From the NCBI GenBank assembly GCA_963832365.1, contig CAWHUL010000011.1, positions 210,438 to 274,437 of the forward strand: a stretch of DNA of 64,000 nt, given 5' to 3'. The notes beneath the pieces are model-generated. The model saw only the letters and a list, made by a program, of their open reading frames with translations, was not told the DNA's origin and searched no databases. The position numbers were made by a program, and so were the translations under genes. Source of the stretch: CAWBRT01 sp963832365 (GTDB lineage: Bacteria; Acidobacteriota; Terriglobia; Terriglobales; Acidobacteriaceae). Each line of letters begins with the position of its first letter. Within the stretch, counting starts at the first letter, position 1. Shown in pieces: positions 18,201 through 29,256 of the stretch.

Positions 18201-18854
18201 TTAGATTGAGCGGGTCATCAATTCGTTCAAGGCGATGTCGAGAGCCTCGTCTCGTACCCGGGCGTCCGGCATAACGTGGTACGCCCAGAGGACAAGCCAG
18301 TTGGCATACCGCTCAATGAAGTTCACATCATCAGTAGTGGCGGGAACTGCACGATCGCAACGGCGGATAATTTCCGGTACCGGCACGCCTGCCGGAGCTT
18401 TCTCTTTCGGCAACTTGCCGTCGCGTTCGGCTTCCCTCAGCTTGCGGCGCGCTTCCAGGACGATCTGCTCGGCGTAAGGGTACGCGATCTTCTCTTCCTT
18501 GTTGGACCATTGCTGGATATGGTCAGCGCCTCTGTGGGCGGCTTCCAAGCGCGCAAATTCCGCGGTCTGTTCCTTCTTGTTCGCTTTCTCTGTCTTTCGC
18601 TCGGCAATTCGACGCTTCAGTTCCCGTGTGCTGATCTTGCCGAGTCGTGCCAGCCGTTTTTCTTCTGGTAAGGCTTCGACGAGAGGTTTCAGGTGGCGGA
18701 TTAATGCTTCACTGCAGTTAAGCGCATTGGCTAACCCGCGGCCGCTCATGCCTGCGGCGAGTATGTGGACAATTACTTCCGCGCGGTCAACATCTGGCAG
18801 ATTCTGCCACGTGGATTGGAGAGCAGCTACAGCTTCAAGAACTTGTGTTTGCAT
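18201..18854 (-). CDS. Island-borne HTH protein (ParB/KorB-like HTH, role unknown)
   Basis: Protein of 218 residues starting at the ATG at 18854, which has AGGAG seven bases before it; longer frames upstream lack such a site. Residues 28-60 (VIVHILAAGMSGRGLANALN, then CSEALIRHLKPL) look like the HTH of ParB-type DNA-binding proteins. It is followed by a charged coiled-coil region (STRELKRRIAERKTEKANKK) and a helical C-terminal half. No nuclease or ATPase motif is seen. Plasmids and integrative elements often carry such proteins, and its location within the island fits that. Confidence 0.6.
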   Translation of the reverse strand: MQTQVLEAVAALQSTWQNLPDVDRAEVIVHILAAGMSGRGLANALNCSEALIRHLKPLVEALPEEKRLARLGKISTRELKRRIAERKTEKANKKEQTAEFARLEAAHRGADHIQQWSNKEEKIAYPYAEQIVLEARRKLREAERDGKLPKEKAPAGVPVPEIIRRCDRAVPATTDDVNFIERYANWLVLWAYHVMPDARVRDEALDIALNELMTRSI

Positions 18855-19753
18855 GGGAAAGCTCCTATGAAAAAATAGATAGTTGATCTGTCCCACCTGA
18901 TTAGTATAGAAATAGCATGGGGTGTTTTGACTATATTCATAATATTTCGTATCGGTTCTTTTATTAATCATAGACATACAGGCAGTCAAACGACCGGAAT
19001 ACCGGTTGTTTTGCTCTATCGTTCGGTTATTTTCGCGCTGGCCCGACCTCGGTCACGTGCCACACACTGTTGGTAAAAGAGCTCCGCAACGAAGCTTCGT
19101 GCTGCGACGAGTCATCGCAACCGAAATCAGTTGGCGGCTGAAGCGTGAACGTCAAATACGAAACGGCGGCGCGCAACGGAGCGTGTTCCGAAATCGTTCG
19201 TTAGAATACGTTGCTGCAGACCTTTTCGGTACGTCGCCGGATCTGCCTCGCTGACACTCCAACTTCCATCGCTGCCGCCCCTTAGCAGGGGCGTTGATCT
19301 TGTAGCCACAGTTCAAAACGATTCTGCGCCAGCCGTGGCTAGGCTGCTGATAACCAAGAATAGAAAATCGCGTTTTTGCCTGCCTCGAAATCTTGTGTTT
19401 TTGACGCGATGAGTTCAGACTGTCGAAATTTGATCGAGTCAAGCGGGCTAAGGCCCTACTGTGGCCGGTTGGCCCAGTTCCCCAGCACCTGTTCGCCTGC
19501 CAGTAAAGGCGCCCGCACTGATTGATTCAACGATGTTGTGCAGCCATTCGAAATTAGTTGATCGGACGGAAACTGTCTGCGAGACAACCTGGGACCAACT
19601 CGTTTGTTGAACGCTCGTGCCAAGTTTCTATGTTTTGCTTGTACTCTCGTCCGTTAGCAGTCAAAATGTGGACCTCTGGTTATGGTGCTGGCCAGTTCGG
19701 CACATTCGGCATCGTGCCAATGTGCACGCGAACACCACGCCCAGGTCGAACAC
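18855..19753. other. 900-base gap inside the island
   Basis: Lower GC than its neighbours. It holds the upstream region of two divergent genes (the HTH gene on -, the helicase on +). Short frames in it have no motif. A few short inverted repeats can be drawn but none is striking. Confidence 0.4.
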
Positions 19754-22700
19754 ATGCAACAACAAGCCGCTGCCACAAAACGCGATGACCCAGTTGATGA
19801 CTTCGTCCGCAACACAATCGAGCAGTACCGAGCAAAGCTGCTCGATTTGAGCAGTAGAAATCCCCTCGTTAATTTTCGGCATTCGGATCGGTCTCGATCA
19901 CACGTCCGTATTGTGGATGAAATCCCCGAAAAGCTATACGACAAGCTTGCGGCGGGACAACGGCTTACGTTCGATCCGGTCCCGGAACCGGAGTTAATGC
20001 CGGCCGATGAATCATTGCCCCCGTTCGAGCTTGCCGTGCAAAAGGCAAAGCGCGAAAACGAAGATTACCGTAAAGCCATTGCTGAATTACGCCCAAACGC
20101 ATCCGACCGACAAAGACAAAAGATCGAGCGCGAGTTACGGAATTGGGTCAGAGTTCGTCTCGGCCTTCAGCCATACGAACCCGTCACCGATGCAAAGAAG
20201 AGAGCCGCCGAACTCGGTATCGCCACTGGTTACGACCTGCCGACAAACACTGGCCAGAGTACACGCCGATACCACAACCTCCGGATCCAAACTCTTTGGT
20301 ACCGCGAAGACTTGAATAGAAAGCTGGGCGGACTGCGGGACGCTGCTCGTGTCCTGCTGCAAGATGCTGGGCTGAGTGCACTCTACTGTGCTTTTGGCTT
20401 TCTGGAGTACTATGAGTCGGATTCAAGCGACGAAAAGCGAATAGCCCCGTTGGTGTTTTTCCCGGTTGACCTGGATCGCGAGCTTCAGGCTGGCGCCTAT
20501 AGATACTTCATCCAAAGCAGAAACGAAGATGTTGAGATCAACGTTGCTCTCGCGGAACTCCTGCGCCAGCAGTTCTCTCTTGCAATGCCTCAGTGGGCGG
20601 AATCGGAAAACGGTGGCAATGCTCTCGAAAGTTACTTTCAGGAGTTTGAGCGAGCCATTGCCGGCCGGCGCGATTGGAAGCTGCGCCGCTTTGCAACGGT
20701 CGGTTTGTTCACTTTTTCAACGCTGGCGATGTACAAAGACCTCGATCCGCAACGCTGGACGAATACTCCTCTTGAAGAGCGCGAACTTATCAGAACGCTC
20801 ATTGCAGGAAAGGAAGTGCATGGCACCAACTATGCCGCAGATTATGACGTCGATGCACAGTCCGGCCCGGAACCACTGCTAATTACCGAGGCTGATTCCT
20901 CTCAGCACAGTGCTGTAATTGATGTATTGAATGGCAAGAGTGGAGTCGTTCAGGGGCCACCCGGAACTGGCAAATCACAAACGATAACGAACATGATCTC
21001 TGCGGCGATGCACGCAGGCAAGTCAGTTCTATTCGTTGCCGAGAAGATGGCTGCTCTTGATGTTGTAAAGAAAAGGCTCGACGGGGCAGGTCTCGCTCCG
21101 TTTTGCTTTGAGCTCCATTCGAGCAAAACTTCGAAGTCACTCGTGGCTAGCTCGCTGTCGGCCAGGCTCGAACACCAAGGGCCACAAATCAATCTGGGTA
21201 CGATTCAAAGCAACCTCGAGGCTTTGCAGCATGCGCGGAAAGAACTGATTTACTACGTTGAAAAAGCGAACTCGCCCGCTGGTACAACCGGGTTGCAGGT
21301 ATGTGATGTGCTGCTTGGCAGTGCGAAGCGAGAAAGTGATCGTAAGTTGTTGCCAGCTGGCATCCTGAATGCGCGGTTTGCGAATGCACTGAAACTTTCG
21401 CAGCATGTCCGGAAGCCGATGTTGGACATGGCAGGCAACCTCCAGAAATGGACAGTAGAGGTCACGAAGCACAGCAAGTTAGCAAATCACCCATGGCGGG
21501 GCCTGCAGAACTCCGAGATAACCGACTTTGAGGTCGACGGCCTGCTCGCGATGATACGCGCTTGGGCTGATTCTGCTGACGACGTTTGTTTGGCGGCACA
21601 GGGGATCTGCAATGGGTTCGGGGTTGTTATTAGCCTCAAGACGAGAGACCTCCGGCACCTGTGCGATGTGGTTGCAAACGTTCCCGAACCTGACGACAAC
21701 ATCATTCCGAACGTCTTTGAGATGTTGAGTTCGGCAGGCGGCCGCGACCGATTGAAGGCTGTTATCGACGATGTGCGATTACTCCGTGACATTGACGTAA
21801 CGCTCTACCCCGAGTACACCCGGGATCTGCAATCGCTTATGCGGGTTGGCAGTGCTTCTGTCGAGGGGCTCACCGATTCTGCTACCCAGGCTGGGCTGCC
21901 TGAGCATGAGCACATCGGAGATCTTGCTGACCAACTGAAAGCGTATTCATCGAAAGTAGAGGCAATTGCGGAAGCCGAACGAGTGGCCGCTCTTCTCGGT
22001 GAGGCGGTTGGATTGAAGGCAGAGACATTAGCTGGGCGGGGGGCTACGGTTGCCGCTGCTGAGTGTGTCTATGAACTTCCACACGAACTCTGGAAGCTCC
22101 GTGTTCCTGAAGTATTGGACCTAGATAGCTTTGTTGTGCTGCAAAGAGCCGCCACGCAGTGCCAGGCGCTACGCAATAACGAAGAGCGCATTTCACGGCA
22201 GCTAGACCTTGCGCTACTGCCACCCGCTTCAGAGCTGCGGGAACTCGGAATCGCCCTCAAAACGGCGAACTTCATCACTGCGGCATTTGCCAAGAAGTGC
22301 AGGCTCGCAAACCGGGTATTCCGCGGAGCTTCACGCGATGAGAGTAGAAGAAGTCGCTCCGAGGTCGCAGCACTGCTACTACAAACGGCCGATTACCTGG
22401 ATGAGAAGACTCGTTTCGAGAACAATGCGGAAATTAAACATGCCTGCGGAAGGTTTTTTGCAAGTTTAGAAACTCCGTTCACACATCTCTTGGAACTACA
22501 ACGCTGGGCGTCAAACGTCTACCGTGTCGCTGCCCAACATCCGGATTTCAATCGGAGTATCACAGAACTCATGTTCAGCGCATCGGTGGAGCAATTCGAA
22601 GCGATTATTAACTGTCGCAACAATCGGGGCTATGCCACTTTGCGTGCCGTTGTGGACGAGTTCGCGAGCGATGAATCAATCAGCCTTACTGAGTTGCGCT

Positions 22701-23575
22701 TTCGCGAAAGTGCGAGATGCTCACGTGTAACAGACCTAATTGCAGGCGCGGCAACTGCCCAACTGCAGCCGAGCGTTGAGATGGCCAGCTTGTCGAAAGT
22801 CGCCAAATTACTGCGCATATCAGAAATGAAGAGCAAGGCACTCGAATCCGACAGTGTGGTCTGGGGCTTGATCGGCGGAACTGAGGAATCAGCAAAGCGG
22901 GATGAAGCAAGGCTTTCAGCCACGGCGGCCTACGCCAGCGTCATTGCGGCACTACCCCTGCAGCCAGCGATAATTCAATCCCTGCTAAAGAGCACCGCCA
23001 ACGTCGTTCGCTTTAAGGAAGAGGGCAAGAAACTCGCTGACAGGCTCGCCGATTTAGAGCAAAAGACTGCAGCCGCCGTTCAGCTTGGGAAGATCGACCC
23101 TAAGCTCTGGTGCGGGATTCAACTTCACGACGCAAGCGTGGACGCTCTGGCATCGCGGTGTAGGCTTGCCCTTGACCACGGCGACGAACTGCAGGATTAC
23201 CTCGGCTTTCTTTTGGCCGAGGAACGAGTGCTCAGTGCTGGGCTCGGACCTGTCTTGCGAGCCTATACGAGCGCCGATGAGGACTATCACGATCTGCCCA
23301 CAGCGACTGAGCTCGTGTTTTATCGTTCTGCAGCTGAGCAAATCCTCAGTTTCGACCCGCAACTGAAACGTCATTCGGGAAGCAGCCACGAGCTGCTACG
23401 GACACAGTATCAGCAGTTGGACCGTGAGTACCTTGATCTTCGGCGCAAGCAACTGGCCGCCATGCTCTTGCAGAGATCCGTCCCAGAAGGCAATCGCGTT
23501 GGCAAAGTCGCTGACCTCACAGAGCTTGCCCTGGGTACAGCTGAAGGCGGCCTCCCGGAGCGCGATGATCCTCAG
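19754..23575 (+). pseudogene. hheA-like: DUF4011 superfamily I helicase (Hhe-type defence protein), 3' end lost
   Basis: About 1,274 residues remain, from the ATG at 19754. Residues 20-110 contain KLLDLSSRNPLVNFRH, the DUF4011 signature. NGKSGVVQGPPGTGKSQTIT near residue 400 is the Walker A of an SF1 (AAA_11) helicase, followed by KSVLFVAEKMAALDVVKKRL. A long helical insertion follows. The expected motifs II-VI, the Vsr-like nuclease and DUF3320 of this family are absent, because the frame runs into the IS21-type element at 23576. DUF4011-helicase-Vsr proteins are known antiphage proteins (Hhe). This copy cannot be functional. Confidence 0.85.
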
Positions 23576-23947
23576 TGGTCACTTCAAAACCGGCCATGCG
23601 TGGACGTCTCAAAACCGGCCATGGAGAGTGGCCTAAGACAGGTTTTGTTTTACCCTACCGAAGTCGGTTTGACAAGGCAGGAGTTGATGTCGCGGTGACG
23701 TGTTAAGTTAATGCTGTTCCCGCCGGGGTCGCGCCTGGCGGAACCATCCAGGGCCGAAGACGCGGGGCTGGCTCCGAAGGAATCGGCGATTGAGACCCTT
23801 TGCAGGTGAGCGTGATTGCTGACTCTGCAAAGGGTTTCGTGTTTCTGTCGCCATTCTTTTGGTGATGTTCCGTTGTAGAGGCCCTTGGATTACGAAACGC
23901 GACGTTGCCGGGCTGCTTTTGCCCGGCCTCCTTATTGTTCGCATTCG

Positions 23948-24697
23948 TCATTGGGCCTCTGCGCGCTTGTCGGTTTTGGTTCGCCAGCTTCGTGGCCCGC
24001 ACTTGAGAATGTGCCCGTGATGTAATAGGCGGTCCAGCATGGCAGTGACGGCGGCACTGTCGCCTAGCAGCTTGCCCCAGTCCTCCACGGGTCGGTTCGA
24101 AGTCAAGAGTGTACTCGTGCGCTCGTAGCGGCGCATGATGATTTCCAGCAGTTCTTCGGCAGCGGTCAGTGGCAGTTTTCGCATGCCGAGGTCGTCGATG
24201 ATCAACAATGGCACGGTGGACAGCAGTTCCATGTGCTCTTTGCGCTTGCCGTCCAAGGTGGCATCGGCGAGATCTTCCAGTAGCACGTGCGCCTCCCGAT
24301 AGAGCACGCGGTAGCCTTGCAGGATGACGGCATGTCCGATGGCCTGGGCAAGATGGCTTTTTCCGCTCCCAGGTGGACCTATGAACAACCCGTCCTCGCG
24401 TCGGCCGATGAAGGCGGCGGTCGCCAGATCGAAGACAAGGGCACGGTTCATCTTAGGATTAAACTGAAAGTCGAAAGTATCAAGAGTCTTGTTGGTGTCG
24501 CGGAAACGCGCCTGCTTGTGGCGGCGATCCAGCAGCCGCTGGCTGCGGCAGGACAGTTCATCTGACACGAGGATGGAGATCAGGTCGATGGGAGCCATGG
24601 CGTCGCTCTGGGCTTGCAGCAGGCGCGTTTCCAATGTTCCGGCCATGCCGCTCAGGCGCAGTTGGCGCAGGGCGCCGTTGAGTTCGATCAGGTTCAT
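23948..24697 (-). CDS. istB: IS21 transposition helper ATPase IstB
   Basis: Protein of 249 residues of the DnaA/DnaC-like AAA+ family that positions the IS21 transposase on target DNA. Walker A is GLFIGPPGSGKSHLAQAIGH, Walker B is VPLLIIDDLGMRKL, sensor I is TSTLLTSNRPVEDWGK, and the N-terminal helical domain MNLIELNGALRQLRLSGMAG is typical. It overlaps the istA stop by four bases. The protein appears intact, so the element may still be mobile. Confidence 0.95.
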   Translation of the reverse strand: MNLIELNGALRQLRLSGMAGTLETRLLQAQSDAMAPIDLISILVSDELSCRSQRLLDRRHKQARFRDTNKTLDTFDFQFNPKMNRALVFDLATAAFIGRREDGLFIGPPGSGKSHLAQAIGHAVILQGYRVLYREAHVLLEDLADATLDGKRKEHMELLSTVPLLIIDDLGMRKLPLTAAEELLEIIMRRYERTSTLLTSNRPVEDWGKLLGDSAAVTAMLDRLLHHGHILKCGPRSWRTKTDKRAEAQ

Positions 24698-26310
24698 AGC
24701 TTGGATTCCTCAGATTGAGTTCGTTGTTGGATCAGGTCGCGATACTGCACCAGTTCGCGGATGAGCGGGTCGACTTGGCGCAGGCTCAGAGGAGCTTGCG
24801 GGCCGCGCTCCAGGCAGCGTCGCACAAAGCGGTACTCAGGCACGTGCATCTCCAAGGCCAAGGCACAGGCCTCGTCCGCGGCCGCGCAGCCATACTTCTT
24901 GGCGAGCGAGAGCACGCCCTGAATGCGTCGCGCTCCAAGCTCGCCCTGTCGGTGGTGGATGGCATCGCAAAGGGTGCCGATGCTGGCTCCAGCTTTGTGA
25001 GCCCGCGTTAGCAGTTGTTGGATACGGACTGGTGTACGCCGTGGACGGTCCTCATCGCGGATGCGGTGCGCACCGCGCTTCTGTCCCAGATGCTCGCGCA
25101 GCAGTTGGCTGGTCCGCGGATCGAGCAGGCGCACGAACAGCCCGTCCCACTGCACCAACACCTTGCGCCCGATCCATCCCGGAGGCGCTCCGTAGTAGGC
25201 CGCGTCAACCTCGACACAACCATCCAGGTGAACCGCACGAGTGCCGTACTGGTAGTAACGGAACGGTTCCAATGGCAGCGGCTGTAAGAAGGGCTTCTCT
25301 TCGGCGAACATCGCCGCAACTTGGCGTTTGGTCGTGCCGTGGATGCGCGTGTCGGCCCAGCGTTCTTCCCAGTGATCCAGATAGGCTTGCGCCTCTTCGA
25401 GGCTCTCGAAACTCTTGCCTTTGAGCGGCGTCTTTTTAGCATGGCCTACGCCGGATTCGACCTTACCCTTCCGATCTGGATCTCTGATCCGGCAAGGCAG
25501 GGCGACCACGCCGTAGTGCGCCAGGACATCGTGATACAGCGGATTCAGGCTGGGATCGTAGAGGTCAGGGACCAGCACGCCTTCGCGCAGATTATCTAAA
25601 ACCACGATCCGCGTCGAACCGCCCAATCGCCGAAAGGCCTGCTCATGCAACTCGGCCCAGGTGCGGGTGCTCGAACGAAAGCACAGCAGACGAACCGATT
25701 TGCGACTGTAGCCCAGCGTCAGTACGAACATCCGGGTGCGCCGGTACTTGCCGCTCTGCGGGTCGCGTACCATCGGGCCGCTGCCGTAATCAACCTGCAG
25801 CTCTTCACCTGGCGGAGTTTCGATGACCACCCGCGCTTCCGGCGATTGCATCCCGCGCAGTTTGCGCACGAAACGCTTCACGCTTTGGTAGCCGTCTCGA
25901 AACCCGTATCTATCGACGAGATCCTGCCAGATGCCCATCGCGTTGCGGCCTTGCGACAGCCCAAGCTGAATCGTTTCCCGGTACAACTCGCAGGCACTGG
26001 CCGATGCCTGGCGGTTCTTCTCCACCAGCGCCGCTGGCGGCACGAGGTCGGTGGTCACCTCCACGGCCGGTTTTGAAAAGGAAAGGATTTCCGCGCCGCA
26101 GTCGGTGGTCACTGGCATGGCCGGTTTTGCCCCGGGCTTCCTTTTCCAGCCGCCCGGACGCCCTATCGCAATCCCGACTGCCTTCAGATAGCCGCCCGCC
26201 GTCTCTCGACGAACCCCGGTCTCCTGCTCAATCCGCCGCAGCGACCAACCTAGCCGCCCCAGCGCAATCACTTGCTGCCGCTTCGTTTCGCTCAAAACAT
26301 TGCCCATGCC
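24694..26310 (-). CDS. istA: IS21 transposase IstA
   Basis: Protein of about 538 residues from the ATG at 26310 (MGNVLSETKRQQVIALGRLG); a start at 26328 would add six residues. It has an N-terminal HTH (WSLRRIEQETGVRRETAGGY), then the DDE catalytic core: LQVDYGSGP (first Asp), IVVLDNLREGV (second Asp) and DRKGKVESGVGHAKKTPLKG (Glu). The C-terminal domain includes RTPVRIQQLLTRAHKAG. All catalytic residues are present and there is no internal stop. istB follows with a four-base overlap. Confidence 0.95.
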   Translation of the reverse strand, partial: GMGNVLSETKRQQVIALGRLGWSLRRIEQETGVRRETAGGYLKAVGIAIGRPGGWKRKPGAKPAMPVTTDCGAEILSFSKPAVEVTTDLVPPAALVEKNRQASASACELYRETIQLGLSQGRNAMGIWQDLVDRYGFRDGYQSVKRFVRKLRGMQSPEARVVIETPPGEELQVDYGSGPMVRDPQSGKYRRTRMFVLTLGYSRKSVRLLCFRSSTRTWAELHEQAFRRLGGSTRIVVLDNLREGVLVPDLYDPSLNPLYHDVLAHYGVVALPCRIRDPDRKGKVESGVGHAKKTPLKGKSFESLEEAQAYLDHWEERWADTRIHGTTKRQVAAMFAEEKPFLQPLPLEPFRYYQYGTRAVHLDGCVEVDAAYYGAPPGWIGRKVLVQWDGLFVRLLDPRTSQLLREHLGQKRGAHRIRDEDRPRRTPVRIQQLLTRAHKAGASIGTLCDAIHHRQGELGARRIQGVLSLAKKYGCAAADEACALALEMHVPEYRFVRRCLERGPQAPLSLRQVDPLIRELVQYRDLIQQRTQSEESKL

Positions 26311-26405
26311 AACTGAGGCTACCTGCACCCCGGTCGGAGCTTCTGTCTTGGGCCTTTAACATGGCCGGTTTTGAAGTGACCCTACATGGCCGGATTTGGG
26401 TGACC

Positions 26406-28587
26406 GCCGAGGCGATGATGCGGTTGTCTGCGACGGTCCCGCGGAAGGCCTCGATCGCCTGCTTCATGGGAAATCTATCGACCGAACCGTTTGAGACTCG
26501 CAAAGCTGCTGCGATCGTCCCTCCGGTGAAATGCGTCGATTGATAGCCGAAACCCAAGAGCTTGGCATGGCACTCGTCAGCGAGTGATCGGTCGATGAGA
26601 CCTCCGTTCGCGAGGCTCTCGATCACAACCTGACTCCACACGCGCTCCGTACCGAGTTCCGATTTGGTGACCTCAGCCACCGCCAGGTCGTCTGTCCAGA
26701 GGATGTCTCCAGGGGTGAGTGCGAGGACCGCAGACTCCAAGCCATCTCGCCCAAAGAGCTTTTCCAGCGTTTCGCGGCGATCCGGATCGAATGCCGCGAG
26801 CTCCGGCACGGGCAGGATGGTCGTGTTCTGTTCGACCGTCTGCATCCACTCTTCGAAGGAGGCCTTTTCTCTGTCCGACTGCTCCTGGGTGGTTTGCGTG
26901 AAGTAATGCTGGCCCTCGTCGAAGCGATCAGCGTTGGCGAGCCTTTCACCTCAGGGCGCTCCAGATAGTCAGAGACCTCCTGGAAGCGACCTGCGCGGAC
27001 GAGGGCCCGGACCGCTCCGAGCGTCAACGGATCGATTAGGTCCTGCTTGATGTTGGCAATGTTGGCGGTGCTGAAGACTTCGAAGGCGCGAACAACGTCC
27101 TCGTTCTTCCCGCGCCCCATCAGAGCTTGGCCGAGCATGAAGCAGACATTCGGCATGGACTTTGACTGGAGATTGGCCTGTTCCAGTATTCGTATTCCTC
27201 CATCAATGTCGTTTCGGCTGAAGGCGGAGTGGGCAATGGCCATCTGGCTCTGGAGTTCGGAAGCGTCGGCGGCAAAGGCGTCGCGTGCAAATTGCGCCGC
27301 GTCCTCTTTGCGTCCCTGCACGTGCGCGATGTCCGTCTTAAGCGCGAATGCCTGTGCCCTGACGTAGACGAGGTCGTCTGTCTCCGCATTCGCGATGGCT
27401 GCATCTGCGGAGCTGATGGCGCTCTCGAGGTGCTTCTCCTTCTCTTCCGCCTTGAGCGGTTTGATCGTCGACTCGGCCATGACCACGCGCGCGAAATGGG
27501 CCTGGGCAAGGAGCAGGTGCGCCTGCGCCCATTTGGGTTTGTCAGTAACGGCTGCTTGGGCGTGCTCAATTCCGGTTTCGATCTGACCGGCCATCATCGC
27601 CCTGCGCGAGAGTGCCGAAGCAACTTCCGCATCGGAACGCATGTGTTCCGGTGTTGCAGCGAGGAGATCCGCATAGGAAGTTTCGTGCTTTGCCGACTGA
27701 ATCAGGAGTGAGCGAATCCGCGCCGCATTCGGGAATCGCGCCGCTGCTGCCTCAGCCTTCTCGCGGGTCGTCTGCTCCTGGAGCAAGATGTGGTATGCCA
27801 ACACTTCGTTTGCGACTGCAAGTTCGTCGTCGGGGCGCAGCGGTGCGGCTTCCAGGAAGTTCCGCGCGGCCTCGTTCCCCTTTCCCAGAATGAGGTTGGC
27901 TGCGCCCATGTTCGTGGAGATGCGAAAGCGATGCCAGTCGTTGAGCTGGTCTCCTTTGAGTCTTTGAACGCGGTGCAGAAGGGTGATAGCGATCTGCGCC
28001 TCGCCTGGCTTGATGCGCTCCCTGGCTTCGTCGATGAGGGCGTCGATCTCCGTCTTCGCAGACACGGCTGGTCCGATCACTGCGATGGCGGAGTGAATGG
28101 CCTCGAGCTTGACCTTGACCTCTGCCACTTCTTCCGCGCGCATGCCGCCATAGAACTGCTGCTCAACCTCCGGATACTGGCGGAGGAACTTGGTGATCTT
28201 GTCCCAGGTGAAGAGCTCCACCGTGAAGGAACCGGCGCTGCGGTGTGCCTGGTTGATCTGCTGGATGGTGAGCTGCGCGGCGCTCGAGACCTTGCCCGTG
28301 GTCATGATGGCGTGGTGGTCGAGCTTGGCGGGAAAACTTTCGGCCTTCTTCACCTCTGCGCGGATCTCCGCTGGATCGAGCGACTTCGACGCTTCTTTGA
28401 GTTTGCACTGCGCGCCATACATGGGACTTTCGCCCAGGGTGTCGAGGATGTCGACTCCGAACTGCTCCTCGCCCTTCTTTCCGAATCGTTCGAGACCCGG
28501 CCGGTTCCAGTGGCGCTTCAGAACGGCAAGGCAGAGCTCTTCAAAGATAACCTCTGATTCCGGAGGGTTTATCGAATATGGATTCAT
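26406..28587 (-). pseudogene. Mrr-type nuclease with TPR repeats; frameshifted, 3' end lost
   Basis: Starts at the ATG at 28587 (MNPYSINPPESEVIFEELCL). Residues 15-150 form an Mrr/REase_4 PD-(D/E)xK domain: RFGKKGEEQFGVDILDTLGE, YGAQCKLKEA (catalytic QxK) and HHAIMTTGKVSSAAQ. After a helical linker, about eight TPR-like repeats fill residues 190-560 (for example WAQAHLLLAQAHFARVV). One base is missing near 26940, after which the sequence continues in another frame as NADRFDEGQHYFTQTTQEQS. The 3' end stops at the IS21 end. The convergent neighbour is a truncated DUF4011 helicase, so this looks like a second defence protein. Confidence 0.78.
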
Positions 28588-29159
28588 TCTGCCAAGGCCT
28601 CGAATTCTTATCCAGATGTGTTGCGTCAATTATGAGATCGAGAGACTGTGGAGGCAATGGCAAGATTTCCCCGCTTCGCCGCGCCGGTGTGTCAGTTAGA
28701 TACGATTGGGGCGTGGATCTTCCTTAGGGCTTCAGCAAGCGCATCATCGCCAATGCACTTATTGAATACGGATAGGGAACAAAAAGTCGGCTGGTGTAGC
28801 GGAATCGCCGCCGCCGTTCCTTACTCACGGATGACGAGCGAATCGGTAGTTACCAGTTGATTAATAGTTCCGCACCCCTTCGGTGCTAACGATATTTTCG
28901 TCGCCCTGAAGCTTGCTCTGGCACCATTACGGTGTACTGGTCGACAGCCGAAACGGGCGTCTCAATGCAAGTAACTGGGCAATAGACAATGTACATGCTT
29001 GATATTCTGCACGTTGAGGACTCTATCCGGGGTTAGTCCCGATATGTCGGCTTGTCAGAAGTTTGCAGCGATTGCGGGCGCGTGGCGGTCGACTCGGACC
29101 TGTTTCACAAGGCAGTCAGCCCGTTAGACATATGGCTGACTGTTAAGCATCCCTGTAGA
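28588..29159. other. Spacer between the defence remnant and the inverted-repeat unit
   Basis: Contains the upstream region of the Mrr-TPR gene. No coding frame with motifs was found. Small imperfect hairpins are present, none with a T-run. It is AT-richer than the flanks. Confidence 0.4.
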
Positions 29160-29166
29160 GGGCGGG

Positions 29167-29256
29167 TGCGCAACAAAGTAGACAGCAATCCTGGCGTTGC
29201 GCAGGCGGAAGAAGCGGAGTGCGCAACAAAACCGGCGAAAGCGAGCCGTTGCGCAG
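29167..29256. repeat. Two tandem TGCGCAAC...GTTGCGCA hairpins
   Basis: TGCGCAAC at 29167-29174 pairs with GTTGCGCA at 29196-29203. The pattern repeats 53 bases further: TGCGCAAC at 29220-29227 with GTTGCGCA at 29248-29255. Each forms a perfect eight-base stem with a loop of about 20 bases. They lie at the outer end of the unit and are kept in the other copy. They could be binding sites for the recombinase or another element-borne protein. Confidence 0.6.

Larger units (their letters stand above)
23576..26405. mobile_element. IS21-family insertion sequence
   Basis: The left end TGGTCACTTCAAAACCGGCC at 23576 and the right end, read on -, CGGTCACCCAAATCCGGCCA at 26405 are imperfect terminal inverted repeats. 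Each end carries a second subterminal copy (left 23609-23632, right near 26358-26382), as is usual in IS21 elements. The istA and istB genes lie on -. No matching target duplication was found: the flanks read CCTCAG and GCCGAG. The element sits exactly at the truncated ends of two unrelated convergent genes, which suggests a deletion or recombination at insertion. Confidence 0.88.

Noticed and set aside
17882..18274. 130-codon + frame in the island
   Set aside because: Overlaps the end of the - strand HTH gene, with no motif and no ribosome site.
23576..26405. GCGATGAT on both flanks of the IS21 element as a target duplication
   Set aside because: The copies are at different distances from the element ends (5 and 7 bases), so they are not a direct duplication.
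29167..29256. attC-like integron sites
   Set aside because: The GTTGCGC/GCGCAAC cores break the GTTRRRY/RYYYAAC consensus, and no cassette or integron integrase is present.
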